Source: Ruegeria atlantica (lineage in GTDB: Bacteria > Pseudomonadota > Alphaproteobacteria > Rhodobacterales > Rhodobacteraceae). From it: a stretch of DNA of 64,000 bases. A program made the position numbers and the translations under genes. Below are positions 8,240-16,161 of this stretch, piece by piece. The notes beneath the pieces are model-generated. The model searched no databases and was not told the origin of the DNA. It saw nothing but the letters and a program-made list of their open reading frames with translations. The DNA lies in contig WQBJ01000004.1 of NCBI GenBank assembly GCA_013032095.1, positions 62,001 to 126,000 on the forward strand, in the 5' to 3' direction. Position 1 is the stretch's first letter. Every line of letters starts with the position of its first letter.

Positions 8240-9115
8240 TTACTTGCCGTCTTCTTCACGAATGATCTCTTCATCCGCCTCTTCTTCATCGTCATAGTAG
8301 CCTTCGGCGCGCAGTTTCTCTTCACGCCTTTTCTCGACGCGGCCCACAAGGAAGATCGACACTTCGTACAGGCCGTAGACCACAACAAAGAGAATGACCT
8401 GAGTGATGACGTCCGGAGGCGTCACCAGCGCGGCCAACACCAAAATGGCGACCACGGCGTATTTGCGCACCGAGCCCAGCCCTTCGGCCGATACCAGTCC
8501 CGCCTTGCCCATCAGGGTCAACAGGACGGGCAATTGGAAGCACAGTCCAAACGCAACGATGAACTTGATGGTCAGGTTCAGGTATTCTTGCGCCGACCCC
8601 TGGAAAACTACGCTCAACGGCGCTGCAGTTGCGCCTTCGGTCACGGCCTCACCTTCGGAGCCGAACTGCTGGAAACCAAGGAAGAAGTCATAAGCAAGCG
8701 GTGTTACCACGTAGAACGCAAAGCTTGCGCCCAACAGGAACATGAAGGGTGAAGCCACCATGAAAGGCAGAAACGCGTTCTTTTCCGAGCGGTAAAGCCC
8801 CGGCGCCACGAACCGCCACAGCTGCATACCGATATACGGAAAGGCCAGAATGAAGCCCCCGAGTAGAGCAACCTTGATGGCGACAAAGAACCCTTCTTGC
8901 GGAGAGATAAAAATCAGGTCGCAATCCTGGCCGCGTTCAGCCAGAACATCACACAGTGGGTGCGTGAGGAAGTTGAAGATCGGTGTGGCCACCGAAAAGC
9001 AGATCACCATCCCGATCAGAAATGCCACGACGGAGTGGATCAACCGCGTGCGCAGTTCCGCCAGATGCTCGATCAATGGGGCCGAGCTGTCCTCGATCTC
9101 GTCGGTGTTGGTCAT
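8240..9115 (-). CDS. tatC: Sec-independent protein translocase TatC
   Basis: A 291-residue inner-membrane protein with six predicted helices. It has the TatC hallmarks near the start ([13 protein letters not shown]) and in the first periplasmic and cytoplasmic loops ([28 protein letters not shown]). TatC binds the twin-arginine signal peptide and, with TatA and TatB, forms the translocase for folded proteins. The tail is very acidic ([19 protein letters not shown]), longer than in E. coli and common in roseobacters. The start overlaps the tatB stop by 4 nt (ATGA), indicating translational coupling. Confidence 0.97.
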   Translation of the reverse strand: MTNTDEIEDSSAPLIEHLAELRTRLIHSVVAFLIGMVICFSVATPIFNFLTHPLCDVLAERGQDCDLIFISPQEGFFVAIKVALLGGFILAFPYIGMQLWRFVAPGLYRSEKNAFLPFMVASPFMFLLGASFAFYVVTPLAYDFFLGFQQFGSEGEAVTEGATAAPLSVVFQGSAQEYLNLTIKFIVAFGLCFQLPVLLTLMGKAGLVSAEGLGSVRKYAVVAILVLAALVTPPDVITQVILFVVVYGLYEVSIFLVGRVEKRREEKLRAEGYYDDEEEADEEIIREEDGK

Positions 9116-9570
9116 GTTTTGCTTTCACTCTTCAGCGCAGCCTCGGCCTCTTCAGCCTTGGCTAGCGCCTCTGCAGCTTCTTTCGCTTTCCGGTCGGCTG
9201 CCGCACGAGCGGTTGAGGCCTGGATCTTCTTTGCCTGTTCCGCCCGTTCAGCGGCCAACTTGCCGGTTTCGCTTTTGGGGTCGAACTTGGTCGGGTCCAT
9301 GCTGCGCGCCATTTCCTGCGCGGCTTCCTTCACGCCGTCCATGGCGGTGCCCACAGGGTTGGCGGCCGCATCAAGGCCTTTTTTGATCTCGCTTACCCCT
9401 GCCTGATCCGCCGCTTCGTTCATGGCGCTGCTGAACTCGCGCGCCATGCCGCGGGCCTTGCCGACAAAACGGCCGATATTGCGGAACAGCACCGGAAGGT
9501 CCTTTGGCCCTACAACGATCAAGGCAACGATGCCGATGACCAGAAGCTCGGTCCAGCCCAGATCAAACAT
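9112..9570 (-). CDS. tatB: Sec-independent protein translocase TatB
   Basis: A 152-residue protein with one N-terminal membrane helix ([21 protein letters not shown]) containing the TatB-type glutamate at residue 8. A conserved PKDLP hinge and an amphipathic helix ([18 protein letters not shown]) follow. The C-terminus is a long Ala/Glu/Lys-rich low-complexity tail. TatB forms the substrate receptor with TatC. It lies 6 nt downstream of tatA and overlaps tatC by 4 nt. Confidence 0.96.
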   Translation of the reverse strand: MFDLGWTELLVIGIVALIVVGPKDLPVLFRNIGRFVGKARGMAREFSSAMNEAADQAGVSEIKKGLDAAANPVGTAMDGVKEAAQEMARSMDPTKFDPKSETGKLAAERAEQAKKIQASTARAAADRKAKEAAEALAKAEEAEAALKSESKT

Positions 9571-9576
9571 CTGCGC

Positions 9577-9792
9577 TTATGCCTTGTCTTTGTCAGTCTC
9601 GGGCGTGACGTCCTTGGCCACTTCGGCTGCGTCCTGCTCTAGCTCATCCGCGCCTTCCTTGACGCCCTTCTTGAACGAGGTGATGCCCTTGCCCACTTCA
9701 CCCATCAACGAACTGATTTTACCGCGGCCAAACAGCACCAATACCACAACGGCGATCAGCAGCAGGCCGGGAAGACCGATATTGTTGAGCAT
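9577..9792 (-). CDS. tatA: Sec-independent protein translocase TatA
   Basis: A 71-residue protein: N-terminal helix ([20 protein letters not shown]), then the invariant FGRGKI-type hinge and the amphipathic helix [18 protein letters not shown], then an acidic tail. TatA oligomers form the translocation path. The start at 9792 is chosen over 9915 because AAGGAG lies 6 nt upstream and the product has normal TatA length. First gene of tatABC. Confidence 0.95.
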   Translation of the reverse strand: MLNNIGLPGLLLIAVVVLVLFGRGKISSLMGEVGKGITSFKKGVKEGADELEQDAAEVAKDVTPETDKDKA

Positions 9793-9882
9793 GTCTCTTC
9801 TCCTTGTACATCGGCGCGATGCGCCGGGAACGTAATCTGAGCTTGTGTCTACGCCTGCTGGTGCGTTTGCAAAAGCACCTCG

Positions 9883-9914
9883 GATCAATTCCGCGTTCAA
9901 AATTGATCGGATCA
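9883..9914. promoter_or_regulatory. Nested inverted repeats upstream of tatA
   Basis: GATCAATT (9883-9890) and AATTGATC (9901-9908) form a perfect 8-bp inverted repeat with a 10-nt spacer. TGATC-G-GATCA (9904-9914) overlaps it. The cluster lies 91-122 nt upstream of the tatA start in the divergent tatA/DABB intergenic region. It may be an operator or a structured leader; the binding factor is unknown. Confidence 0.4.
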
Positions 9915-9940
9915 CGCATTTTTTGCTGGCTGGCCTTTTT

Positions 9941-9964
9941 CAACTGACAGGTTTATGTCAGTTG
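9941..9964. promoter_or_regulatory. Palindromic operator candidate for the WYL regulator
   Basis: A perfect 9-bp inverted repeat, CAACTGACA, GGTTTA, TGTCAGTTG, ends 47 nt before the start of the 10012 gene, in front of the two-gene unit that encodes a YafY/WYL-type regulator. The TGACA/TGTCA half-sites and even spacing fit a dimeric HTH protein. Assignment to the adjacent regulator is inference. Confidence 0.55.
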
Positions 9965-10011
9965 TTAAGCGCTAGGAACAGGGCATCGAAACCTGATCAA
10001 CGGAGATTCAA

Positions 10012-10317
10012 ATGACCCATGTTGCTGAAATCGTCACCTTCACCCTCGCCAACGGCACCACGCCGGAAGAGTTCGTGAAACTCAGTCAAGCCTCGGAAGC
10101 GTTTGTTCGCTCAGCCTCCGGATTCGCCCACCGTCAACTGAGCCAGGGCGAGGATGGCCGTTGGACCGACTACGTCGTCTGGAAGGATATGAAAGCCGCT
10201 CAAGACGCAGCTGCTCAGTTCCCGCAACAGGACTTCGCCCCGGCCCTTATGGAGGCTATTCAGCCCGACAGCGTCCTAATGCGCCATGAGAATGTACTAT
10301 GGAACATGACCGCCTAA
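10012..10317 (+). CDS. Dimeric alpha/beta-barrel (ABM-like) protein
   Basis: A 101-residue protein with the length and strand-helix pattern of dimeric alpha-beta barrel proteins such as antibiotic biosynthesis monooxygenase-like domains: an EIVTFTLANG first strand, a helix, a VRSASGFAHRQLS strand, then YVVWKDMKAAQDAAAQF. No catalytic residues can be assigned. ACGGAG lies about 9 nt upstream of the ATG. It is followed after 21 nt by the WYL regulator, so the pair is probably one transcript behind the palindrome at 9941-9964. In other roseobacters such pairs respond to small ligands; the ligand here is unknown. Confidence 0.75.
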   Translation: MTHVAEIVTFTLANGTTPEEFVKLSQASEAFVRSASGFAHRQLSQGEDGRWTDYVVWKDMKAAQDAAAQFPQQDFAPALMEAIQPDSVLMRHENVLWNMTA

Positions 10318-10338
10318 GCGCGGTGCGGACGGCGTGTC

Positions 10339-11010
10339 ATGCGCCGTACTGACCGCCTGTTTGATATCGTACAGATCCTGCGTGACGGAAAATTACACCG
10401 CGCGCAAGATATTGCGGACCGGCTCGAGGTGTCGGTCCGCACGATCTATCGCGACATGGACACGCTGGTCGCCTCAGGTATTCCGGTCGAGGGCGAACGC
10501 GGCGTGGGCTACATGGTGCGCGAGCAAATCACCCTGCCCCCCCTGAACCTGTCACCTGCTGAACTTGAGGCGCTGAACCTCGGGATGGCCATCGTGGCCG
10601 AGGCCGCCGACACGGACCTGAAGGCAGCGGCAGAAACATTGGCTGAAAAGATCGATGCGGTGCTGCCTACCCAGGTCGTGGCCGAGGCAGATACATGGAA
10701 ATTCGCTGTCTACCCCTTTGCCGATGCGGCGCGCGGACTGGCGCATATGGGTCCGATAAGGGCTGCCATCAAATCACGCCAGAAACTGCATCTGACCTAT
10801 CGCCGGATTGACGGTGTTCTAACCGAGCGCACCATCCGCCCCCTGCACATGGAATACTGGGGGCGCGTCTGGACCCTGACCGCATGGTGTGAATTGCGCG
10901 AAGGGTTCCGCGTTTTCCGCATCGACCTGATTGAGGCAGTCTCACCCCTGCCCGAAATTTTCGCCGACGAACCTGGCAAAAGCCTGAGCGACTTCGACCC
11001 CCACGCCTGA
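10339..11010 (+). CDS. YafY-type transcriptional regulator with HTH and WYL domains
   Basis: A 223-residue regulator. An N-terminal HTH_11 domain (about 1-58: RTDRLFDIVQILRDG, IADRLEVSVRTIYRDMDTL) is followed by a WYL ligand-binding domain (about 135-205) in which the usual W-Y-L reads WTL, with RIDLI after it. WYL domains bind small ligands or nucleic acid and often control the neighbouring enzyme gene. It is the second gene of a pair with the alpha/beta-barrel protein and probably autoregulates through the palindrome upstream of that gene. Confidence 0.88.
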   Translation: MRRTDRLFDIVQILRDGKLHRAQDIADRLEVSVRTIYRDMDTLVASGIPVEGERGVGYMVREQITLPPLNLSPAELEALNLGMAIVAEAADTDLKAAAETLAEKIDAVLPTQVVAEADTWKFAVYPFADAARGLAHMGPIRAAIKSRQKLHLTYRRIDGVLTERTIRPLHMEYWGRVWTLTAWCELREGFRVFRIDLIEAVSPLPEIFADEPGKSLSDFDPHA

Positions 11011-11015
11011 TCCGC

Positions 11016-11046
11016 CTTTCATCCGGCTAGCAACACCTCTGGAGGG
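11016..11046 (+). repeat. Interspersed gene-end element, copy 2 (diverged)
   Basis: CTTTCATCCGGCTAGCAACA, then CCTCTGGAGGG, beginning 5 nt after the stop of the WYL regulator and in its orientation. It resembles the element at 39073-39105 with several substitutions. Confidence 0.4.
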
Positions 11047-11068
11047 ATGGCCCGGAACGGGCCATTCC
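11044..11068. terminator. Bidirectional hairpin between WYL regulator and M23 gene
   Basis: A 10-bp stem with one wobble pair (GGGATGGCCC at 11044-11053, GGGCCATTCC at 11059-11068) with a 5-nt loop lies between the two convergent genes. There is no long T-run, so efficiency is uncertain. Confidence 0.5.
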
Positions 11069-11070
11069 CC

Positions 11071-12237
11071 TCACTTCAGATAGGGCTCGGGATCTACTGA
11101 CTCAAATCCCTTACGCACCTCGAAGTGGAGATAAGAGTTATCTCCGCCACGCAGGGACGCAATCTGCTGCCCACGGCGCACACGATCGCCTTTCTTGACC
11201 GCGGCTTTGTCAACATTCGCATAGACGGTCAAAAGGTCGCTGTTGTGCTTGATCACGATGATCGGCACCTGATCGGCATCCGCAGTAATGGCCGCAACTG
11301 TCCCCGCTTCAGCGGCTTTGACAGGCGAGCCGGGCGAGGCGGCAATGTCGATCCCCTCATTCTTGCCCTTGTCATAGGTTCGAATGATCGTTCCCGTAAC
11401 CGGCAGGCCAAGGGCCGAGTTGCTTTGGGTTGTCGGCGGTTCGGCGGTCACGTCGGGTGCTGGAGTAGCCGGTGCAATCACTTCGTCCGGCAACGGTTGC
11501 GTCGCGCTCGGCGGTGTTGGGGTCGGCGAACCCTGACCCGGCTGCGTAACATTTGTGGCAGGTACAGCCGCCTGCTGTGGCGCCGGCTGGTTCTTGATCG
11601 GGATCAGCAGGAATTGATCCTCGCGCACGGTAAAGTCCGAATCCAGCCCGTTCCACTCGGCCAGCGCATTGATCGGAACATCATAGAGCCGCGAGATGGT
11701 AAAGGCTGTCTCACCCCTTTTAACCTTATGACGGATCGGTTCAGGCCCAGAAGCGACGGGCGGCGTTGGCGCAGGGGCCGCAGCAGGCTGTGCGGGTTCC
11801 AACGTCGATGTCCGGACTGAGCCATCCGCTGGAGCCTCGTCAATTGCTGTCCCGGCAATGGTGGCAATGTCCACCGTGCTGGCCGCAGCGACCTGGCGCG
11901 GCAAGGCGATCACTTCGCCGTCTCGCAGCTGGTCGGTGGGTTGCAACCCGTTAAAACGGGCCAGTTCAGCCACTGGCAAACCGACACGTGCAGCCACGTC
12001 AGTTACCGTATCTCCTCGGCGCGCAACAGCCACCTGATAGTTCGGATAGGTAATCACTCCGCGCGCGTCGGGCGTTGGGCGATTGGCGGTCACGCCCCGC
12101 GCGGCATCTGCGGTGGAAAATCCGCCGACCTCACCGCGCAGATCATAATCGAACGGGCCTTCGCACCCGGCCAAGATCACCAAAGCCGCCATCCCGGTCG
12201 CACAGCGGTACATCGCTGATTTGGAAACTGCTCTCAT
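11071..12237 (-). CDS. NlpD/EnvC-like lipoprotein: two LysM domains plus degenerate M23 domain
   Basis: A 388-residue predicted lipoprotein. The signal peptide ends in a lipobox with Cys25 (VILAGC). LysM domains lie near 66-112 and 168-213, separated and followed by Pro/Thr/Ala-rich linkers, and a LytM/M23 fold occupies about 280-385. The M23 zinc ligands are incomplete: the first His of HxxxD is Asn293 (NEGID) and the first His of HxH is Tyr369 (YLH). It is therefore probably inactive and acts like NlpD or EnvC, as an activator of cell-separation amidases at the septum. It is the last gene of surE-pcm-M23, the same order as surE-pcm-nlpD in E. coli. Confidence 0.9.
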   Translation of the reverse strand: MRAVSKSAMYRCATGMAALVILAGCEGPFDYDLRGEVGGFSTADAARGVTANRPTPDARGVITYPNYQVAVARRGDTVTDVAARVGLPVAELARFNGLQPTDQLRDGEVIALPRQVAAASTVDIATIAGTAIDEAPADGSVRTSTLEPAQPAAAPAPTPPVASGPEPIRHKVKRGETAFTISRLYDVPINALAEWNGLDSDFTVREDQFLLIPIKNQPAPQQAAVPATNVTQPGQGSPTPTPPSATQPLPDEVIAPATPAPDVTAEPPTTQSNSALGLPVTGTIIRTYDKGKNEGIDIAASPGSPVKAAEAGTVAAITADADQVPIIVIKHNSDLLTVYANVDKAAVKKGDRVRRGQQIASLRGGDNSYLHFEVRKGFESVDPEPYLK

Positions 12238-12300
12238 TTTACTGTCCTCAACACCTGCCCCTGTTCTCCGGGGTTCCGGCGCTCATTGCACAATATTTCT

Positions 12301-12951
12301 TTACGCCCCGTCCTTGCCAAGCCCTTCTAGCAGGGGCACGAAACGAACGGGCAACAATTCGTCATAGTCCAGACCGGTCTCGGTACGCTTGACCCGGATC
12401 AGGGTCTGAACCGCATCCGACTGTCCCACCGGCAACACCATGATACCGCCGATTTTGAGCTGCGCCAAGAGCGGCCCTGGAGGGTCTTCTGCCGCAGCGG
12501 TCACAATGATCCGATCAAATGGAGCCTGCTCTGTTAATCCGAAAGACCCGTCCGACAGCATTGCCGTGACGTTGGTCAGCCCCAACTCGCGAAACAGCTG
12601 CCCGGTTTCACGCACCAAGCGCTTGTGACGTTCTACCGTGTAGACCCTGCGCGCCAGCTTGGACAGGATCGCAGCCTGATAGCCCGAGCCGGTCCCAACT
12701 TCCAAAACCGTATCTCGGGGCCGCACATCCAGCGCCTGTGTCATCAACCCCACGACCGAAGGCTGGCTGATCGTTTGACCGCAAGCAATCGGAAGCGGCG
12801 TGTCCTCATAGGCGCGCTCGGCAAACAAGCCTTTTACAAAACGTCCACGGTCGATCTGCTCCATTGCGGCCAGTACGCGCGCATCGGTTACCCCGCGGGA
12901 TCGCAGGGCAAACAGGAACTGCATCTTTGTTTCGGGATCAGGACCGGTCAT
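12301..12951 (-). CDS. pcm: Protein-L-isoaspartate O-methyltransferase
   Basis: A 216-residue SAM-dependent methyltransferase that initiates repair of isoaspartyl residues in damaged proteins. SAM motif I is [15 protein letters not shown]. The PCMT-specific [16 protein letters not shown] precedes it and [11 protein letters not shown] follows it. The start overlaps the surE stop by 4 nt, so translation is coupled. Normal length. Confidence 0.95.
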   Translation of the reverse strand: MTGPDPETKMQFLFALRSRGVTDARVLAAMEQIDRGRFVKGLFAERAYEDTPLPIACGQTISQPSVVGLMTQALDVRPRDTVLEVGTGSGYQAAILSKLARRVYTVERHKRLVRETGQLFRELGLTNVTAMLSDGSFGLTEQAPFDRIIVTAAAEDPPGPLLAQLKIGGIMVLPVGQSDAVQTLIRVKRTETGLDYDELLPVRFVPLLEGLGKDGA

Positions 12952-13730
12952 TCGATTGTCTTCAGTGCCTCAAGCGTATCATGCGCTGTCAGATCGGCTC
13001 GCATCGGCGTAACCGAGATGTAGCCCGCCAGATTAACCGCTGCATCCGTGCCCGGCGCAGTCGGGTTATGCTGATAGCCGCCCTTGATCCACAGGAACCG
13101 CCGCCCCGACGGCGAACTGTGCGGCTCGACCGAGAAATGGGTGTCGCGGCGATAGCCCTGCGCGGCCACGCGAGTACCCAGCACCTCATCGGCCGGTACA
13201 GGCGGGAAATTCACGTTGTAGAACAGGCGGTAATCGCCCTGTTCTGCCGGGGTCGCATCCAGAATTTTCCGCACCAAGTCGGCTCCGAACCGGGTTGCAG
13301 CCTCGAAAGGATCATCAAGGCCCAGATTGCGTGGACCAAAATACTGCGACAGCGCAATTGCCGGGATGCCCTGCAAAGCGGCCTCCATCGCGCCGCCAAC
13401 CGTACCGGAGTAAAGCGTATTTTCTGCTGAGTTGTTGCCCCGGTTCACACCGGACAGCACCAGATGAGGCGGCGCATCCTTCATCATGTCATGCAATCCG
13501 GCCAAAACGCAATCGGCTGGTGAACCCTCGGCGGCAAAGCGGCGATCGCCCAGTTTGGCGACCATCATCGGATGGGTGTAGCTGATGCAATGTCCGACGC
13601 CCGATTGCTCGAAGGCCGGCGCGACGACCCAGACCTCACCTTGAGGACCGGCCAGATCGGCGGCAACCGCCTCCAAAGCGATCAGACCCGGTGCATTGAT
13701 ACCGTCATCATTGGTCAGAAGAATACGCAT
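12948..13730 (-). CDS. surE: 5'/3'-nucleotidase SurE
   Basis: A 260-residue metal-dependent nucleotide phosphatase with the N-terminal signature [16 protein letters not shown] and the SGVNRGNN motif that completes the metal site. The start at 13730 gives this canonical N-terminus; the longer frame to 13787 adds an unrelated Arg/Gly-rich stretch. It heads the surE-pcm-M23 operon, a stationary-phase survival and damage-repair grouping known from many proteobacteria. Confidence 0.95.
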   Translation of the reverse strand: MRILLTNDDGINAPGLIALEAVAADLAGPQGEVWVVAPAFEQSGVGHCISYTHPMMVAKLGDRRFAAEGSPADCVLAGLHDMMKDAPPHLVLSGVNRGNNSAENTLYSGTVGGAMEAALQGIPAIALSQYFGPRNLGLDDPFEAATRFGADLVRKILDATPAEQGDYRLFYNVNFPPVPADEVLGTRVAAQGYRRDTHFSVEPHSSPSGRRFLWIKGGYQHNPTAPGTDAAVNLAGYISVTPMRADLTAHDTLEALKTIE

Positions 13731-13851
13731 ATGCCCCATCCACCGCAGCGTTTTGACCTTGATAGACCCGCCCCCGCGCGGCGGCAAGCAAAGCAGGCAC
13801 GCAATCTGAGGCTTTCGCGCACCACTTGACGCTAAACTGTGGCTTCAGCGC

Positions 13852-14973
13852 CTAACGCGGAAAAACAAAACAGCGGTTTCGGCGCACTGTCAGCCACATG
13901 ACCCGGCCTGGATTAGGCACGAAGACATTCGGAACCGTCGCTTTCAGGATTGATCCGTCATGGTCCATCCGAAATTCGACCAAACTTTCGTTGCCGAGAA
14001 ACCGGGCGCGCTGAACGACACCGCGCGCTGCCACGCCGTCTGTTTGCGTCGGCAGAGGTCCTTTGCCGTTGCGATCGAAATCCAACTTCACATGCTGAGG
14101 CCGGAACACGATTTCAACATCTGTGCCGTCCGGGACACCCGGCGCCAGAAATTGACCGAAAGGTGTTTCGGCCAAAGCTCCATTCACTTGAGCTTGCAAC
14201 ACATTGACATCACTAAAGAATGCAACCGCAGCCTTATCCGCAGGACGGGTGTAGACGTTATACGGAGCACCCTGCTGAACGATCTTACCGCGCCGCATCA
14301 GGGCGATCTCATCTGCCATGCGCATGGCCTCTTCCGGCTCATGCGTCACCAAAACGACAGCGGCATCTTCTTCCTTGAGGATCGCCAGTGTCTCATCCCG
14401 GATACCGTCACGCAGCCGGTTATCCAGACCCGAAAACGGCTCATCCATCAACATGATGCGCGGGCGTGGAGCCAGAGCTCGGGCAAGTGCGACGCGCTGT
14501 TGTTCGCCTCCAGACAAATGATGCGGAAACTTGTCCATGAAATGAATCAGGTCGACCTTACGCAGCAACTCATCAACACGTGTGCGTTTTTCCTCTTTGT
14601 GGCCTTTCAGGCCGAACGCCACGTTGTCGGCGACGCTCAGATGCGGGAACAGGGCAAAGTCCTGAAACATCAGGCCGATCTCACGGCGTTCCGGAGGCAC
14701 CCGAAACACCGTGTCGCAGATCAGCTTGCCGTCCACATAAATCTCACCGGACTCCTGCATCTCGACCCCGGCAATCATGCGCAGCGTGGTCGATTTTCCG
14801 CAGCCAGACGGCCCCAGCAGACAGGTCACCTGCCCCGCCTGCACGGTCAGCGAGACGTTGTCGACAACAACCCGCCCCTCGTACCGGGCAATCATATTGC
14901 GGATTTCCAAACGAGGAGGAGCTGCGTCTACTGTCACCGATGGACCCCATTGCCTTTTCCCGATCAAATTCAT
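13852..14973 (-). CDS. ABC transporter ATP-binding protein, FbpC/PotA type (orphan)
   Basis: A 373-residue ATPase. Walker A GPSGCGKST is at 54-62, the signature LSGGEQQ at 153-159 and Walker B LMDEP at 175-179. A C-terminal TOBE-type region (about 260-370) carries FRPQHVKLDF and a FLGNESLVEF segment. It resembles the ATPases of ferric-iron, sulfate, molybdate or polyamine importers. No permease or binding-protein gene is in the neighbourhood, so it must pair with components encoded elsewhere. It follows arsM on the same strand, with a hairpin between them. Substrate cannot be read from the sequence. Confidence 0.88.
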   Translation of the reverse strand: MNLIGKRQWGPSVTVDAAPPRLEIRNMIARYEGRVVVDNVSLTVQAGQVTCLLGPSGCGKSTTLRMIAGVEMQESGEIYVDGKLICDTVFRVPPERREIGLMFQDFALFPHLSVADNVAFGLKGHKEEKRTRVDELLRKVDLIHFMDKFPHHLSGGEQQRVALARALAPRPRIMLMDEPFSGLDNRLRDGIRDETLAILKEEDAAVVLVTHEPEEAMRMADEIALMRRGKIVQQGAPYNVYTRPADKAAVAFFSDVNVLQAQVNGALAETPFGQFLAPGVPDGTDVEIVFRPQHVKLDFDRNGKGPLPTQTDGVAARGVVQRARFLGNESLVEFRMDHDGSILKATVPNVFVPNPGRVMWLTVRRNRCFVFPR

Positions 14974-14981
14974 CGGGCTTA

Positions 14982-15002
14982 GGCGGGGATAGCAACCCCG
15001 CC
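14982..15002 (-). terminator. Hairpin downstream of arsM
   Basis: A 7-bp GC-only inverted repeat (GGCGGGG, ATAGCAA, CCCCGCC) lies between the arsM stop and the ABC ATPase start. There is no T-run on the minus strand, so it could be a weak terminator or simply lower downstream expression. Confidence 0.4.
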
Positions 15003-15018
15003 CGTCAGGCGCAAGAGA

Positions 15019-16065
15019 TCAGCAGCACCCGCCCGAGGCAGCCTCACCAACGGCTTCAAACAGGCTTTCGCCACCGCAGCCTTCGAAGATGCCGTAATGG
15101 GTCGAAAAATCACCGATGAACTCGAAGTGCCGCGCGAAACGAGTGTCTTTCAGCATCATCCAGGTGTTGCCGCAGACAGGAAAGACCTTGCCAGTTTCGA
15201 TCGCGTGATGATCGTCCAACTCAAACAAATGCGGCGCGTTGGGGATAGTGCCTTTGTAGATCACCGCCTGACCGTAGTCCTCACAGGCTGGTTCCAATTC
15301 GGGAAGTTTGAACAGACGATAAGTGGCGGACAGGAATTTCAGCGGCGAAACTCGTTCTTCTAGTACCGGGTTTTCCATGGTCAGCGGACGATGCGTCACA
15401 CGGCGCGGATCGCCAAAGCCTGCCTTACGTGAAATCGAAAGAAAATCATTCCAATAGAGCGCACCCGACAGACACTCGCCATACAAAACCTCGTCCTCTG
15501 CCATTGCCTGCGGCACGCGACGGTCGGCGTAGACGTCCGAGAAATACATCTCGCCGCCTTCCTTCAACAAACGATTCGCCCCATGCAAAACGGCCTCTTT
15601 GTCAGTGGCTAGGTTGATCACACAGTTCGAAACGATGATGTCGAAGGAACCGGGTTCCAGGTTCAACTCATCCAGCTTTTCAATATAGCCGTGGTGGAAT
15701 TCCACATTGCTGGCCGCATAGCCAAAAGCCTCTGCGTGGTAGTCCCGATGCGCGCGGGCTACGTCCAGCTGTTCAGGCGTCATGTCGACCCCGACCACCC
15801 GGCCCTTTTCACCCACCATCGCGGACAAGGCATAGACGTCACGACCAGCACCACATCCCAGATCAAGGATACTCATTCCTTCCAGATCCAACGGCGCGAT
15901 AAGGCCGCAGCCGTAATAACGCGTCAGCACTTCGTCATGCACCTTGGACAAGATGCGCTTCAGATGATCCGGCATGTCATCGGGTGTGCAGCACGCGTTT
16001 GTCTGCAGATCTGAACTGCTCTGCAGTACTTCGCCATAGTAATTCTGCACAGATTCATGCTTCAT
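15019..16065 (-). CDS. arsM: Arsenite methyltransferase
   Basis: A 348-residue SAM methyltransferase. Motif I is ILDLGCGAGRDVY and the acidic loop VVGVDMTPEQLDVARAH follows. The cysteines that bind trivalent arsenic in ArsM are recognisable: YYGCG upstream of the SAM motif, SNCVINL and YGECLSGALY. Further cysteine pairs occur at the N-terminus (NACC) and at the extreme C-terminus (GGCC). ArsM methylates As(III) to volatile or less retained species. No arsR, arsC or arsB is adjacent. A 10-bp palindrome (ATGCTAGCAT, 16126-16135) lies 61 nt upstream of the start and may be regulatory. Confidence 0.92.
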   Translation of the reverse strand: MKHESVQNYYGEVLQSSSDLQTNACCTPDDMPDHLKRILSKVHDEVLTRYYGCGLIAPLDLEGMSILDLGCGAGRDVYALSAMVGEKGRVVGVDMTPEQLDVARAHRDYHAEAFGYAASNVEFHHGYIEKLDELNLEPGSFDIIVSNCVINLATDKEAVLHGANRLLKEGGEMYFSDVYADRRVPQAMAEDEVLYGECLSGALYWNDFLSISRKAGFGDPRRVTHRPLTMENPVLEERVSPLKFLSATYRLFKLPELEPACEDYGQAVIYKGTIPNAPHLFELDDHHAIETGKVFPVCGNTWMMLKDTRFARHFEFIGDFSTHYGIFEGCGGESLFEAVGEAASGGCC

Positions 16066-16161
16066 CGCGGCGATCCTTTTCCCCTAGACTTCAAGAGCAG
16101 CTAATACAGCGCCGCAATCTGCGCAATGCTAGCATCAGGAATCTGACAAAAGCGTGAGGAA

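Noticed and set aside
8063..8752. 229-residue plus-strand frame over the start of the DUF815 gene, the tatABC terminator and the end of tatC
   Set aside because: It crosses a strong terminator and two genes on the other strand and has no domain.
13960..14982. 340-residue plus-strand frame over the ABC ATPase gene
   Set aside because: Antisense shadow of a protein with all ABC motifs.
16126..16135. ATGCTAGCAT palindrome upstream of arsM as an ArsR site
   Set aside because: It does not look like known ArsR boxes, and a 10-bp palindrome occurs often by chance. It is mentioned only in the arsM entry.
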